From assembly GCA_008921705.1 (NCBI GenBank), contig VFFE01009084.1, positions 699,139 to 763,138 on the forward strand: a DNA stretch of 64,000 nt, in the 5' to 3' direction. Source of the stretch: Burhinus oedicnemus. Its lineage: Eukaryota; Chordata; Aves; Charadriiformes; Burhinidae. Of the stretch, positions 35,605-46,708 are shown piece after piece (within the stretch, counting starts at the first letter, position 1; every line of letters starts with the position of its first letter). The notes below the pieces were generated by a model that searched no databases, had not been told where the DNA came from, and saw only the letters and a list, made by a program, of their open reading frames with translations. The position numbers were made by a program, and so were the translations under genes.

Positions 35605-37534
35605 GTGATATGTGATCATCTCTTGAAAAGACTGACGACAGAGAGTGTTTATGGTTAATGGGATACCTCAAGCTGGAGGTAGGAGCTGGAGGTTGCTGGA
35701 TCAGGAAGGATGGCATTAGAAAACGATCCAACATCAGGGCCATGTTCTCTGCTGTGCTGTGTGTGAATACGTGGAGCAGAGGAGCCATTTTCACCTCCCT
35801 GCTCTGGAAGCCATCTGAATGCCAGTTCACCATAGGGCATAATTTAAAGTATCTTGGGGCCCGGAAAATAGAGCGTCTGGGGCCAGGCGCACATACTGTA
35901 TGTGCACCAGCCAGTTGGTCATTGCCAGCGTACTACTGCAGCTATTCCCCCAGCACATTCCTTACCCTGGTGCTAAAGAGATGTGCTGCATAACAGCCAG
36001 GTCGTCTTGCTTTAGCCTGCTCATATGCTCTATTGGACTTCCCAGAAGGGATGCACTGTGCGAGCAGCTCGGAGTGGCTGAGGTTGTGGTCCAGGCTTCT
36101 GGCCTCCTGCGCCACAGGAGAGCTGAGGCAGAGTGAGCAGAAATCTGAAATGCACCACAGCCAAAGGAGAAGCTGCCAGGTGTCCATCTGAGCTTCTAGT
36201 GAAGGAAAAGAAAAGGAAGCTTTTAGAAGGAGAAAACATTAGGTATTCAAAGACCAACAGCCTGCTAAACAAGTATCTCTGCACTTTTCATTTAGCTTAA
36301 TGACAACTAGGAAAGGCTGGCAAGCTTCTTTCTTTGACTTACTGAAGCGTTACGCTAGTATGTGGGAGTAGCGGCTCTGGCAGGCATTGTGTGCTGTTTC
36401 ATTTGTGAGTGAAAGAGGCTGTCTGCATTTCGAGGAATCACAGTGAAAACTATACTCAATTTGTGGCAGAATAATAAGGTGATCTATTGTACTGCTTTTG
36501 GAAGTGGAAAATGAGCTCTGCTCTAGGTGTATAATTTTCTATCGCAGAAGCAACAGAAGTATCAGTAACGTACAGATGCTCACACATGCTGTGCCCCACG
36601 CACAGGGTGTTTGCTTGCTCGTGTATGAGCATACGTATATACCTGTACTGGGAGGGGCAGAATTTGGCTCTGGCATCATGGCCTTTAACTGTGCAGGTCT
36701 CCAGCCTCAGATGTTCATTTGAGGTATCAAAGGTCATGGTGAACAGCTTATTTTGAAAGATTGAGAAATATTCCTCCACCCAAATTTCAGTTATGGGGAC
36801 CTCAAAAAACTACATCTGTCCACCAAGTTTGACTAACAACTCTGTCTGATCTGTAGAAAGAGCTGCAGGACTGAGCTCAGAAGCAGTTGTGTTATTTCTG
36901 TGCCTACACAGTGATCACAAGTTTTTGGACAAAGTGATGCTCAGTCTAGAAAATAGCAAAAGCGGGAGATGGGGAAGCAAATGAACAAAGACTCAATGTA
37001 AAAACTGTGTTAAAGTAATGCTTATGTCTTCCCTGTGACATAAGGTAATGGCTCTGCCTGATGTAATGGCGTAGAAGCTGTCTTTTTAAATTTAAAGGAT
37101 CAGAACAGAGAAAGGAGAAAAAAACCCCCACAGTATCAATATCTAGCATATTTCTCTTCCTAGATTTCTGTAGATACTTAGCAGTATCTTAAAGATTGAA
37201 TAAAGCTAATCCTGAGACAAAAGGAAATAATTCTGTGCAGTAAGAGAAAAGAACACTGTTAAATATTTGATGACACAGGTGTATAAATTACTGAGAAAGA
37301 GAACTCCCCAACCCAATATTCGGAAACCCAAATGAACAAAATTTTCTGATTTGCAACAAACTAGATTTTCATCATAATTTTCCACAGTCACTGCTGACTC
37401 AAAAGGGTCAAACTCTTTTAAGTCAGTAGTGCTTTCTCAATGCAAATAAAGAAAAACACGGTGGGCTGTGTAAGGAGAAGCATGAGAAGCAGACCAAGAG
37501 AAGTTACTGTTTGCCTTTCTCTGGCACTCTCGAG

Positions 37535-37965
37535 GCTGTACATGAAGACTGTCCAGTTCTGGGTTTCCAGTTAAAAAGGGACATTGAGCAATGGAACAAG
37601 TTCCAGACAGGGTGTCCAGAGAGGGACCAGGATGTCAGGGACCTCAAGCTCATGACCTGTGAGGAGACAGTAGGAAGCTGGGCTAACAGCGTGAAAAAGA
37701 GGAAGCCTAGAAGCTATCTGATAGTAGCTTGCACCTGTCTGAATGGCAAAGATGACAAAGTCAAACTTTTCTCAGTGGTAGCAGATGATACAAACCCAAG
37801 AAACAGCCAAAGACTGTGGATTTAGAGCTTCAATTACTGGGCCATAAAAAACCCTTTTCCCTAGTAGGGGTGGAGGAGGATTTCAAAAGTCGGCTAGATC
37901 AAGCCTTGGCTGACCTGATTTAGTGTTGATGATAGCACTGAGTCTTCTGCAGGTTATATCTGTAA
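37535..37965 (+). mobile_element. Old CR1 LINE remnant (ORF2 C-terminal region)
   Basis: An open frame through 37511-37825 aligns by eye with the CR1 ORF2 C-terminus. LKRDIEQWNKFQ corresponds to the usual FKKDIE region, then CEETVGSW to YEERLRELGL, and KVKLFSVVADDTNPRN to the AKLFSVVADDRTRGN-like block. Downstream, GAGGATTTCAAAAGTCGGC and CTAGATCAAGCC match the CR1 segment before the 3' end. It is clearly more diverged than the 30-kb copy and lacks a recognisable octamer end. The protein-like frame is inherited from the transposon and is not a host gene. Confidence 0.75.
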
Positions 37966-38861
37966 TGAATGAGAGATGAAAAATCCCTCCAACACGGGTT
38001 GTGCTGAGCACTGGGAATGCCTGAGACTGTACTGCCGTTTGTGTCACATACCCTCACGGAGAGTGGAAAGGAGCCACACAGTTTCCATCATAGGTTCATT
38101 ATAATAATATAAGCCCATTAAAGCCATCAGGGACATGGATTTCTGATTTAAGCTCTCAAATCCAAGTAGTGAAAAATCCTGTCAGAGGCCATGTGTTGGC
38201 TTTATTTTGCCAACCTTATTGCTCAGTTCATATATATATGATACATTTACCAAAATACCATTAATGAGCATCATTTCTTTTAAAGAGCCAAATCTTAATA
38301 CAAAGCAGTTCCCCTGGATTTCAGCAAAAGTAAGGGAAGCATCCAGTGAGAAATCCTAAGCGAACTAATTCTGTTTCTGAGGTGCTGGTGACAGAAGATA
38401 TCTTGCTTGACTCTCACTGACAATAATAAACTTTAAAAAGATTTTTAAATAATTTATTTGATGCAGTTCTATGCTATCATGCTACATGGTGAGAATTGTT
38501 TGTAATTGCTTGCAAGCTGGCTGAGCTGCTGAATTTGCAATGAGCACCCATTTATAATTTACAATAGTGAAAAAGAAAAAAGACTAACTTTGCATTAGTT
38601 TTCCTTATTTCTGTTACATAGATTCACTGAGACCTAATTAAAACTCTATTTGATTAGAAAGCAAGTAACTGAGCAGGAGTTTGCAAGATTTTGGCAGATA
38701 TAGTCCAATATTTCTTAAACAACTACATTATGGATTTCAATGGGACATTAATTATGTAGGAAAATTAACTTCCAGAAGTAATTAACATAATCACTTTTTG
38801 AAAAATTTAACCAGAAGTCTAATCATTAAATTATTTCATACCAACTACTCAGGGATTGATG

Positions 38862-38915
38862 AAGACCAGGGAACTGAATGACTTGAAGGGTCCCCTCCCA
38901 GTTCTGCCTTACTGA
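38862..38915 (+). mobile_element. Probable CR1 3'-end scrap
   Basis: GGAACTGAATGACTTGAAGG followed by GTCCCCTCCCAGTTCTGCC resembles the degenerate CR1 3' end (actagatgac..aggtcccttccagccctgc). It lies 0.9 kb downstream of the old CR1 remnant at 37.5-38.0 kb, which lacks this terminus, on the same strand. It may be the displaced end of that copy. Short and diverged, so moderate confidence only. Confidence 0.5.
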
Positions 38916-39591
38916 GAACTGACATTGAAATCAGTGAAGGGTACGAAGGAACACCTTCTGCCTCGTTTTTGTGTTTTGTCTCCTTTTCTCTACAGACATA
39001 GAGACTCTTGGTGGACACAGTTCTATTAGCAGGAGGCTGAAATTGGCATACAATTAAACTACATAGCAGGCTGTCTTAACACGATCGCAGATGGTTTTGT
39101 GAATCCCAGCTCTATTTACGTAAATTTTAACCTGGCTACATTTTTAGGACAAAATGAGATACCTAGTAATCAGAGTTTTAAAAAACAAGGCAAGCACCGT
39201 ATCTTTCAGTCATCCTGTATCTTTGCGTTTGCTGGTCTGAAATGTAGGTATTCTGTGGGAGGAATTGCAGCAGTGGCAAAGTGTTGGACCTATCCCCTCT
39301 GCTTTGCTCCTGTCACCACGGGAGCGGCAGAACAGGGGAAATAGGTGGCGGCGTCAGACTTGCAGCAGCTCCTGTGTCATCTCGTGTTCCTCTAGTATGA
39401 AAAGGAGCTAATGAAAGCAAAGAAAGCAAAGAAGGGTCACAGGCTAGCTGCTTTTTATTTAATAAGTCTCCAGCTCTGGTGGTAGATTTTTAGAGGCTCT
39501 TGCAGATGTGGGGTTTCTCTATATAATAATTTTATTTATAAGCCATGTCATGCATAGTCACTGTATATCTGTGTTGTCTTTCTTGTTTAAG

Positions 39592-39668
39592 TGCATTTAC
39601 TGAGTCAAATGTGAGCTACTGGGGGGCGAAAAAAAAAGACAAGAAGAGGAGCAAGGCAATATCTTCAG
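39592..39668 (+). other. Candidate internal coding exon (77 nt)
   Basis: The acceptor is GTTGTCTTTCTTGTTTAAG, and the donor is CTTCAG|GTGAGTCA, a near-perfect 5' splice site. The frame with one base from the left is open: AFTESNVSYWGAKKKDKKRS, then KAISS. The Lys/Arg cluster resembles a juxtamembrane or nuclear-localisation-like stretch. If the intron were retained, the frame would stop after a further 18 residues. Part of the segment is purine-rich, which by itself disfavours stops and gives K/R/G codons, so the protein-like look is not independent evidence. Phase-compatible with the candidate exons at 35488 and 45831. Confidence 0.3.
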
Positions 39669-40450
39669 GTGAGTCACCTCCGAATAACCATGTTGGAGAG
39701 GTGGAGGGATACTAGAGTTGCTAAAAATAAAGAAGCCACTCAGGAGCTCTAGCTGGTTACAGTGCCTTTCTGGATAAGGCTTGGAAGCCTGAAAGTGCAG
39801 AGCCTCTGACTGGGTGTAGGTAGCTCTGGGATGAGGACATGGTGTGGAGTTGCCAGTGAGTTGCTTGTGGGGGGATCAAATGGAGACAAGCTGGAGAGGA
39901 GCATCTGAAGCAACTGGCTCCAGCCTGCTTTGAGAGGAGAGCAAATCATGGGAAAGGCAGGTTTCTGTGGAGATGTAGTTGTAGTCACCTCTCAAACATT
40001 GGGAGGAAGGGTCAGATGGCTTTCTGGCCATATCTGGAGCCGTAAGCGTATTATGGGGGACAGGGATTATATTATAGGGATAAAACTAACTCAAAAACTT
40101 GAACATCCGTCTTCCATGTGACTCTTTAGATCTAAAACCTTGTTATCAAGGTAGAAAAGCTTGAATATACAGGTTTCCTTTTTTGTGTGTTTTGTTAGCA
40201 AGAATCAAATTAGCAAACAACATAAATAAAACATATAAAACAAGATAAAATTAAGTGGATTAATATAACACAAAAAGAAGCTAATTAGCAAACTTCTTAA
40301 GCTGACCTGATTAAACTAACTCTTTTTAATATGTTCCATACCATAGACTGGAAAAGCAGAAGTCATGTTTCCTTATCAGCCCATCAACCCCAGGATCAAC
40401 TTAAATTTCTCTACAATGATAGTATTAGAATGTTTGTATTCTGGCAAGTA

Positions 40451-40478
<28 letters not shown>
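40451..40478. repeat. (GT)14 microsatellite
   Basis: Fourteen uninterrupted GT units, followed by ATGCAG. It is the longest perfect dinucleotide repeat in the window and likely length-polymorphic. Confidence 0.98.
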
Positions 40479-40481
<3 letters not shown>

Positions 40482-43400
40482 CAGCCTAATCCCTTGGGAA
40501 ATGGAGTCAATATTAAGGTTAAAATGTTGATGGTGTACAATGCAGAGTGCTCATCCTGTAAGTTGTCAAAGAAAAATCAGTATTTCATGACTTGAGCACA
40601 TAAGGATACATAAAATATTCTGATGCAGCTCAAGGTGACAAAAGCTCCCATATCTAACTTGCGAAGAAGAATATACACACAAATAATGATTTCACAACTG
40701 CAGCACTGTCTGTGGCTTCTAAAATTTGTCCACTTGGTGAGTTTCTAGACAATGAAATTATGATAGGGAGCCCAAGGAGCCCTAATGAATTCCCAGTGTT
40801 GGGAATCCTAAATTTTAGGATTACTGAGTTTTTCAAATAACATTGTGGCATACTGAATGTGAAAGACTGTTGGCTGCTTCACTTGTGGGCATATAGTGTC
40901 TTGCCCAGTGCAGGGTCTTTAGTCATGCAAGTCATTACAAGGACTTGACAAAACCATTCACTAGAAACCAGCTTGGGAGTACAAGATGGGCCTCTGATTA
41001 AGCACATTGTTTTTAAAGCACGTATAGAGAAATCTAAGGAATTTGAGGGTCAAAACTAGAACACCCGGATATTGTTAGCCAGTGGAAATATTTGGATTGT
41101 CTGATGCCACTGAACTGTGTGATTTTGTTGGTGGGTTTCTTGCTCTTACTCTCTTCAGTGGGCATGGTCCAGAGCTGTATTTCATCTCCTGTCTGCTCAG
41201 TGACCAAGGGATTGCCAAGATGTACTGTCTCCCTTCACTATAATGGAGAGTGTCATGCCTCTGGCAGAAGTATGCAAGAGTGAGAGTCCAGAATGAATGT
41301 AAGAAATATCTAGCTGCACTCCCATCACTCAGCATGGCCGTGAGTCTACTCTGAAATATTTTCAGGGGAAAAAGGTATTTTAAAAATAGATATTTTTCAT
41401 GGAATATTTCAGTTATCTGAAACCCAATTTTCTGTTGATAACTACCTGACTTTAATTGGTGTAAAGCTTCCTTGAGGGAAAAATCTAGACAGACGCTACT
41501 TGAGGACGCCTCCGTGATTGCGGTGTATACATATGCTAAACCTATTATTATGGAAAAATCTACATAACCCTACATAGTTTTTAGAGATTTATTTTGATCT
41601 ATACAATTTCCATTAAATGGCCATTCAGTGTTTTAGGGGCCTATTATGCAAATTATTATTCATAATATAAATTACCAGATAATATAATGGGTTTCTTACT
41701 CTGTTTCAGTGAATGGATAATTATCCAGGAACAGGGCAGGAAATTCAAAGCTGTTGAAGGAATAGGTCAAACGGAATCTGTAACAACCAGATACAGTAAC
41801 TTTCCTCCAGGCTCTTATCCAGCGGGATTGTTCTAGCTGTGTGTATTTCTGCATGACAGGGAGTATGTCTCTTAAATCCGGCTAGGTGAAGCTAGCAATA
41901 TTTGTCTCCATTTTAGTTTACATTTGGTAGGAGGCTGATTGCTCTCTGTTATTGGGTCTTGGTACATAAGGACATCTTTCTATTTTAATTATTTTTTTCT
42001 TCTGCACCCATTCTGACAATTATTGTCCCATTATGTATTATTAGCTACAGTTATTTTCGATCCTTCTTTTTGGATGGTCTTTGGCTTTCGGCAATACAAG
42101 CTGCATAGGTTTTCCCAAGTTATTATTACTTGACGGACTATTCAGAGAAGGACTGGGCAGGCAATAATTAAATAGCCACAACGAAGATTTTCAGGGATGA
42201 AAGTCAATATAAAAATTCCACAGGCTATATTGAATAGATAATAGACACAGAAGTCTATTTATTTTAATTGTTTTGGATTTACCCACAGGAAGGAAGAGGA
42301 TGTAGCCTTTAGAATGCATTAAGCAAAGAACAGAGTTGTGTGTTACTGGCTGTTAATTCAGTCCCTCATGGAAAATTCCTGCTAGAACAGCAACTTGTTG
42401 AGTATGTAGAGTATTGCTGCATATTCCTAAAATGTGCAGTAGGTCTCTGGGGTCACTAGTTAATTGTTTTAACTGCCAAATTCCATATATTACATAAATC
42501 TAAATGGAATGATGAAGAAAAGCAGAAGAGGGAGAGAGCCCCCGTGTTTTTTCATTAAAAAATAATAGTGGGCTCGTAAACCCCCAAGCACTGTCTTTAT
42601 AGTGATTAGCTAGAATTCCACTGGCAATGGGCTCACATAAGTGCTTGCCATACAATTAGTTTTTCAGAGCTGTCTTTTTATCAAGTCCTGTTAAGCATTT
42701 GTCTTAAGTCATGGCTCCATACATCTGCATAAAGAGCTGCGTTCACCTTTGCCTTGTGGTTGGAGCTTGCAGAGTGCAAGATTATGGCAGAGGATTGCTT
42801 CCAGTCAAGATATTAAGCAGAACTGACACCTTTCCTGCAGTATTTGTGGTATTAGCTATACTTAGAAAGGGAAGAAGTAAATTTATCTACTGTGGTTGGT
42901 ACGTTGCCAGCGTCTCATGGGGCCCACTGTAAATTTGTGAAATGTCACTAATTTTTGAAATTTGATGTAATTTTGTCGTTGCCCTGTAGTTCTGAGACCG
43001 TAATAATGTTAAATAATGTTAAAATAACAATAGTAATTTATATAAAAACATACCAAAATATTACTTATTTCCCCTCAGGACCTCTGATAATGTCCTGCAA
43101 AATCTGAGCCTTTTGTAGCGACTTTATTTCTGGATACAATTTTATCAAGTCAGGTACTTTGAATGATCACAACTGCTATCCTCCCCTGAAGGATGGATAT
43201 TACCTTCGCCTTTGTCTTTTGCTTATAGCCCAACCTACTTTCTTAGGTAAGTATCATACAACTCCCCAAAACTTCTATCTCTATGAGCATCTTCTCTCAG
43301 GTCTTGTGAGGGCATTAGAAGATAATTTGCAGCTATCTGCCTCGGTTTTGTTTGAAAGGAATTAGCTCCTCATTGGATGAAGACTTTCATACTCCTATTT

Positions 43401-45830
43401 GTGTGCAGAGACTACAGAAATTATGTACATTTTACCTTTGAAGTTAGGGCTCTTGTTAATTTGTATTTTTCCTGCAGGGGTTGACATGATTAGCCAAAAA
43501 TCTTTGGTGCAGTTCATTACAGAGTCAAACTTAGCTTCTGAATCACCAGGGAAGTCTCTGTGAGGCTTAGGATCTGGGTAAGACGTGAGCATTTAAATGA
43601 GTATCTCTGAATTTACATGCAGAAAAAAATTAGCTGGGATCTGACCTGATGAAACAAGTCCCTTTGATAAAAGAAAGGCAGTTACTCTTGTTATTTCTTC
43701 AAATTCTCCTTATCAAAAACTTTATTTGGTTTTTGGTTAAAGAAATAAAAACTATGTTTAAGATCACAATATTCATTGTTTTCCCACTGCACTGAAAATA
43801 GCTCAGCTGTGATAATTAATTGTTCAAATCTCCCTAAATTTGCAGAAGAAAAGTTATTTCTTTCTATCTAGACAAGTTCTGAGTTAAGTTTTAAGAGAAA
43901 AATATTTTATTTATTGTGACAATGTACAGTATTGTAGAGTAAATAATAAAACAGGTAGATTTAAGTGAGAGCTCTCTTTACATAGGATGTTCTTCAAACA
44001 AAGCTAAAAAACCTCAAAAAGATACTGCTCTGGGGAAAATATGGTAGAAACATTTGTGCAATGGTTACAATGAACACACTTGTACTATGTCTAAACTTCT
44101 GTTAGAAATCTGAAATCCAATAAGCTTACAGTATCCTTGTCTGAAAATGTGGTGAAAGATACTGCAAAAGAGATAGAGTAAAAAAAGGAATGTATCACCT
44201 TAACTTTTATTTCAAAGTCTGTAAAAAACCAATAAAAATTTCTACTTTTTTCATGTTCACTCCCAAGAAAAGGAATATCAGGAATACAGCTGGAATACTC
44301 GCAAGCTGTAAGTGTGGGCAGGTGTAAAGTACCTTTTGCTCCACTTACTCTTGCATGTCTATACTCCTACTGTGAAAGATGCCAAAAACCCCCAGTCTCT
44401 TTACCTCAGCTTCTGTGTGGATTGCCCTTTCTGATGCGGGAAGCCTGTTAAAATTAAAGCAGATTGGCTACTTTCAGTGCAAAGTTTTCTATCTGAAATG
44501 CTGAATCTTCAAAACTAAAATGATCCATAAGGAAATGATGTTTTAGACACTACATAAGAAGCAAAAATTTTAAAATGTAATAAATTTAACTATTATATGA
44601 TAATATATTGTATTATAGGTCACCAATTATCAGTTACCAAATGTATTTGTTACCAGAATAATTAAAATGTTAATAACCAAAGCAATTTTTTGCTTCTTAG
44701 CCAGTTATCAGCTAGAATGCCAACTCCTAAACCAGTAGCAAATATCAGCCTTCATGTAGGCTTTGTCATTACTAAATCCTGATTGAAAAATAAATGACAA
44801 ACATGAAAACTGAAATATGTATTTTTGATAGGAAAATCCAAACCCAATATATTTTCAGTACAAAAGTCCAAGAACAATATTTCCTGTTTTCCAGAAATGA
44901 CTGAATTTCTGTTTGTCATTTTGAAGTTTTGATTTCTCATTCTAAAATTGAACACATCATTTTCTTTGTATCTGTCCCCAAAACGTGTTTACTCATCATA
45001 TAAGGGTGTGCAAACAGAGCAAATTGTCTACATTTGTGTCTTCAGGGGGCATCAAGAATCACATACCTGTCAGAGACCTCAGAACAGATTTGGTGGCAGC
45101 ACCAACTTCAGCGCTCTGTCCCCTTACCACAGCTCCCTTATCCTCCCAGTCCCAGTCCTGGCAAGATCCTTCAGTGCTGTCCAGAGAACCACAACTTCTG
45201 CTGTCAGTTTGCACCCCCTCATCCTTCTCTCTCCTTGAGCTCCTCATCCCATCCATAGAAAAGCTATGCTGCTGCTTTCTCCACCCTCTCTTGCCGTGTT
45301 GGCTTGTGTGCCCAAACATCCTATCTTCATGCCCTTTGTTATCCTGTTCTTCAGGCCTAGCTCCAGTTGCTTCAAAGTTCTTGCCACTCCACATCCTTCA
45401 TCTTTTCAACCCATTGAAGACCTTCTTGGCTCTGAGCTTTCTCACTACCCACAAGCTCTAGGTCATCTCCAGCTTTCTCAGTTATGTCACACCTCCAGTT
45501 TCTGCTGCTTTTGTGCCTGTGGTTTGTGTGGTAGAGCAGTTGACTGGAAGGTCTGGGAGGTGCAGGCTTAGGGGTGGAAGAGGAATCTGGGTGCTTGGAA
45601 AGAGCTCCTGGGGCAGCAAGGGGTTGTAGGGTCTGTAAGTTTTGATGTGTAAAGGATCGCCTGTAGATATCACTGCTGTTGTCTCCCATCTGACTTCCTT
45701 CAGATCTGTTGTCTGCTATAGTCCAAGATGTCGCCTCTTTCCACCTGGTCAATGGAAATGACTGAAGCTACCTCCCACCTCCCCCTTTCTACCTTGTTAA
45801 TGACTCAAGGCCCAATCCTGCCTCCTGCAG

Positions 45831-45999
45831 AGGTTTCAAAGGGCTGCGTGCAGGCTGTGCTTACTAAAAGGCCACTCAGGATACTGAAAGCTAAAGAGTC
45901 TTGTGTGTGGGAGTGGTGGCCACAATTCCATGTACCAAGAAACACAGAACCATTCATCTTGCAAGCATCAACAGTCCCATCAACAACTCTAAAATGCAG
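45831..45999 (+). other. Candidate internal coding exon (169 nt)
   Basis: The acceptor is CCAATCCTGCCTCCTGCAG, and the donor is AAATGCAG|GTAAGT, a perfect consensus. The open frame (two bases from the left, 55 codons, two bases left over) reads VSKGCVQAVLTKRPLRILKA and continues to ...STTLKC. Its only stop is the TAA inside the donor itself, as expected for a true exon in that phase. Length is typical of vertebrate internal exons. The frame is also open upstream to 45728. The product is unknown. Confidence 0.28.
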
Positions 46000-46650
46000 G
46001 TAAGTGACAAGGGATAACTTCATCTGACAGAATGCCACCAGGGGTGAACGCACCTCTGTCATTCTGCACACTTCAGTCCAGCCGTTCCTTGCTCTGATCT
46101 AAAGCAGAGGACAGACAAAGAGAAATCAAAAGCCTGTCTTGTTGGGTGGGCAGGATTCAGTGTGGCAATGTGGCATATGTGGAGCACAGAGGGCATTTTC
46201 TGCAATCGCTGTTCCTTTACAAACACACTCAAACTATGTATATGTTTCTCCAAATGTATTTCAGATTGCTCAGCTCCAAACATCAGGATTCAGAGCCTTT
46301 GAACAAGATTTTGCAGCCACAATCTTAAAACAATGCTTTTGTAGCTGCACTGGGGAAAAAAAAGAAAAAGGTTTAAATAAATACTCATCTGGAAAAAAAA
46401 AAAAGGCTCTGAAGTACCCTGCCTGTTTTAGTGTTTTGGTACCAAAATGTTGCTGTATTACTGGGTCCATTATTAAAAATCACCTTTCTTGGCCCTTGTC
46501 TCCACTTCTCCACCCTCCACTCTGCCCCCTGAGAGCCCATGTGCACAGAGTCATGTTTAGCAGCATCTCTGTTCTAAAAAGGTGCTTTCCATATGCAGAG
46601 TATTACAAGAGGCAACTACGTGCTTGTCTTTCGTTTAAAACAAATTGCAG

Positions 46651-46708
46651 GAAGCTGCCCGATTTCCATTTGTGCCGTTAGAAACCTGCCTCTACTGCTG
46701 CTTTGATG
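46651..46708 (+). other. Candidate short coding exon (58 nt)
   Basis: The acceptor is TTAAAACAAATTGCAG, after CTTGTCTTTCG. The donor is TTGATG|GTATGT. The frame is open from the first base: EAARFPFVPLETCLYCCFD plus one base. It contains two CpGs. Weak evidence on its own. Confidence 0.15.

Larger units (their letters stand above)
38916..45830. other. Largely unique DNA without recognised genes
   Basis: Apart from the candidate exon at 39.6 kb and the (GT)14, it contains a GC-richer stretch at 39.65-40.05 kb and short ORFs at 45.0-45.75 kb open on both strands. None has a recognisable product. Confidence 0.5.

Noticed and set aside
44985..45752. Overlapping ORFs of 96-158 codons on both strands
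   Set aside because: GC/pyrimidine-rich DNA stays open in several frames at once. No frame shows a recognised family or clear codon bias. Only the adjacent 45831-45999 segment was kept because of its splice sites.
46139..46681. 180-codon plus-strand ORF, the longest intact ORF outside the CR1 reverse transcriptase
   Set aside because: It runs through A-rich homopolymer tracts encoded as Lys runs and overlaps other open frames, with no recognisable domain. Given the number of stop-to-stop intervals in 64 kb, an ORF of this size is not decisive.
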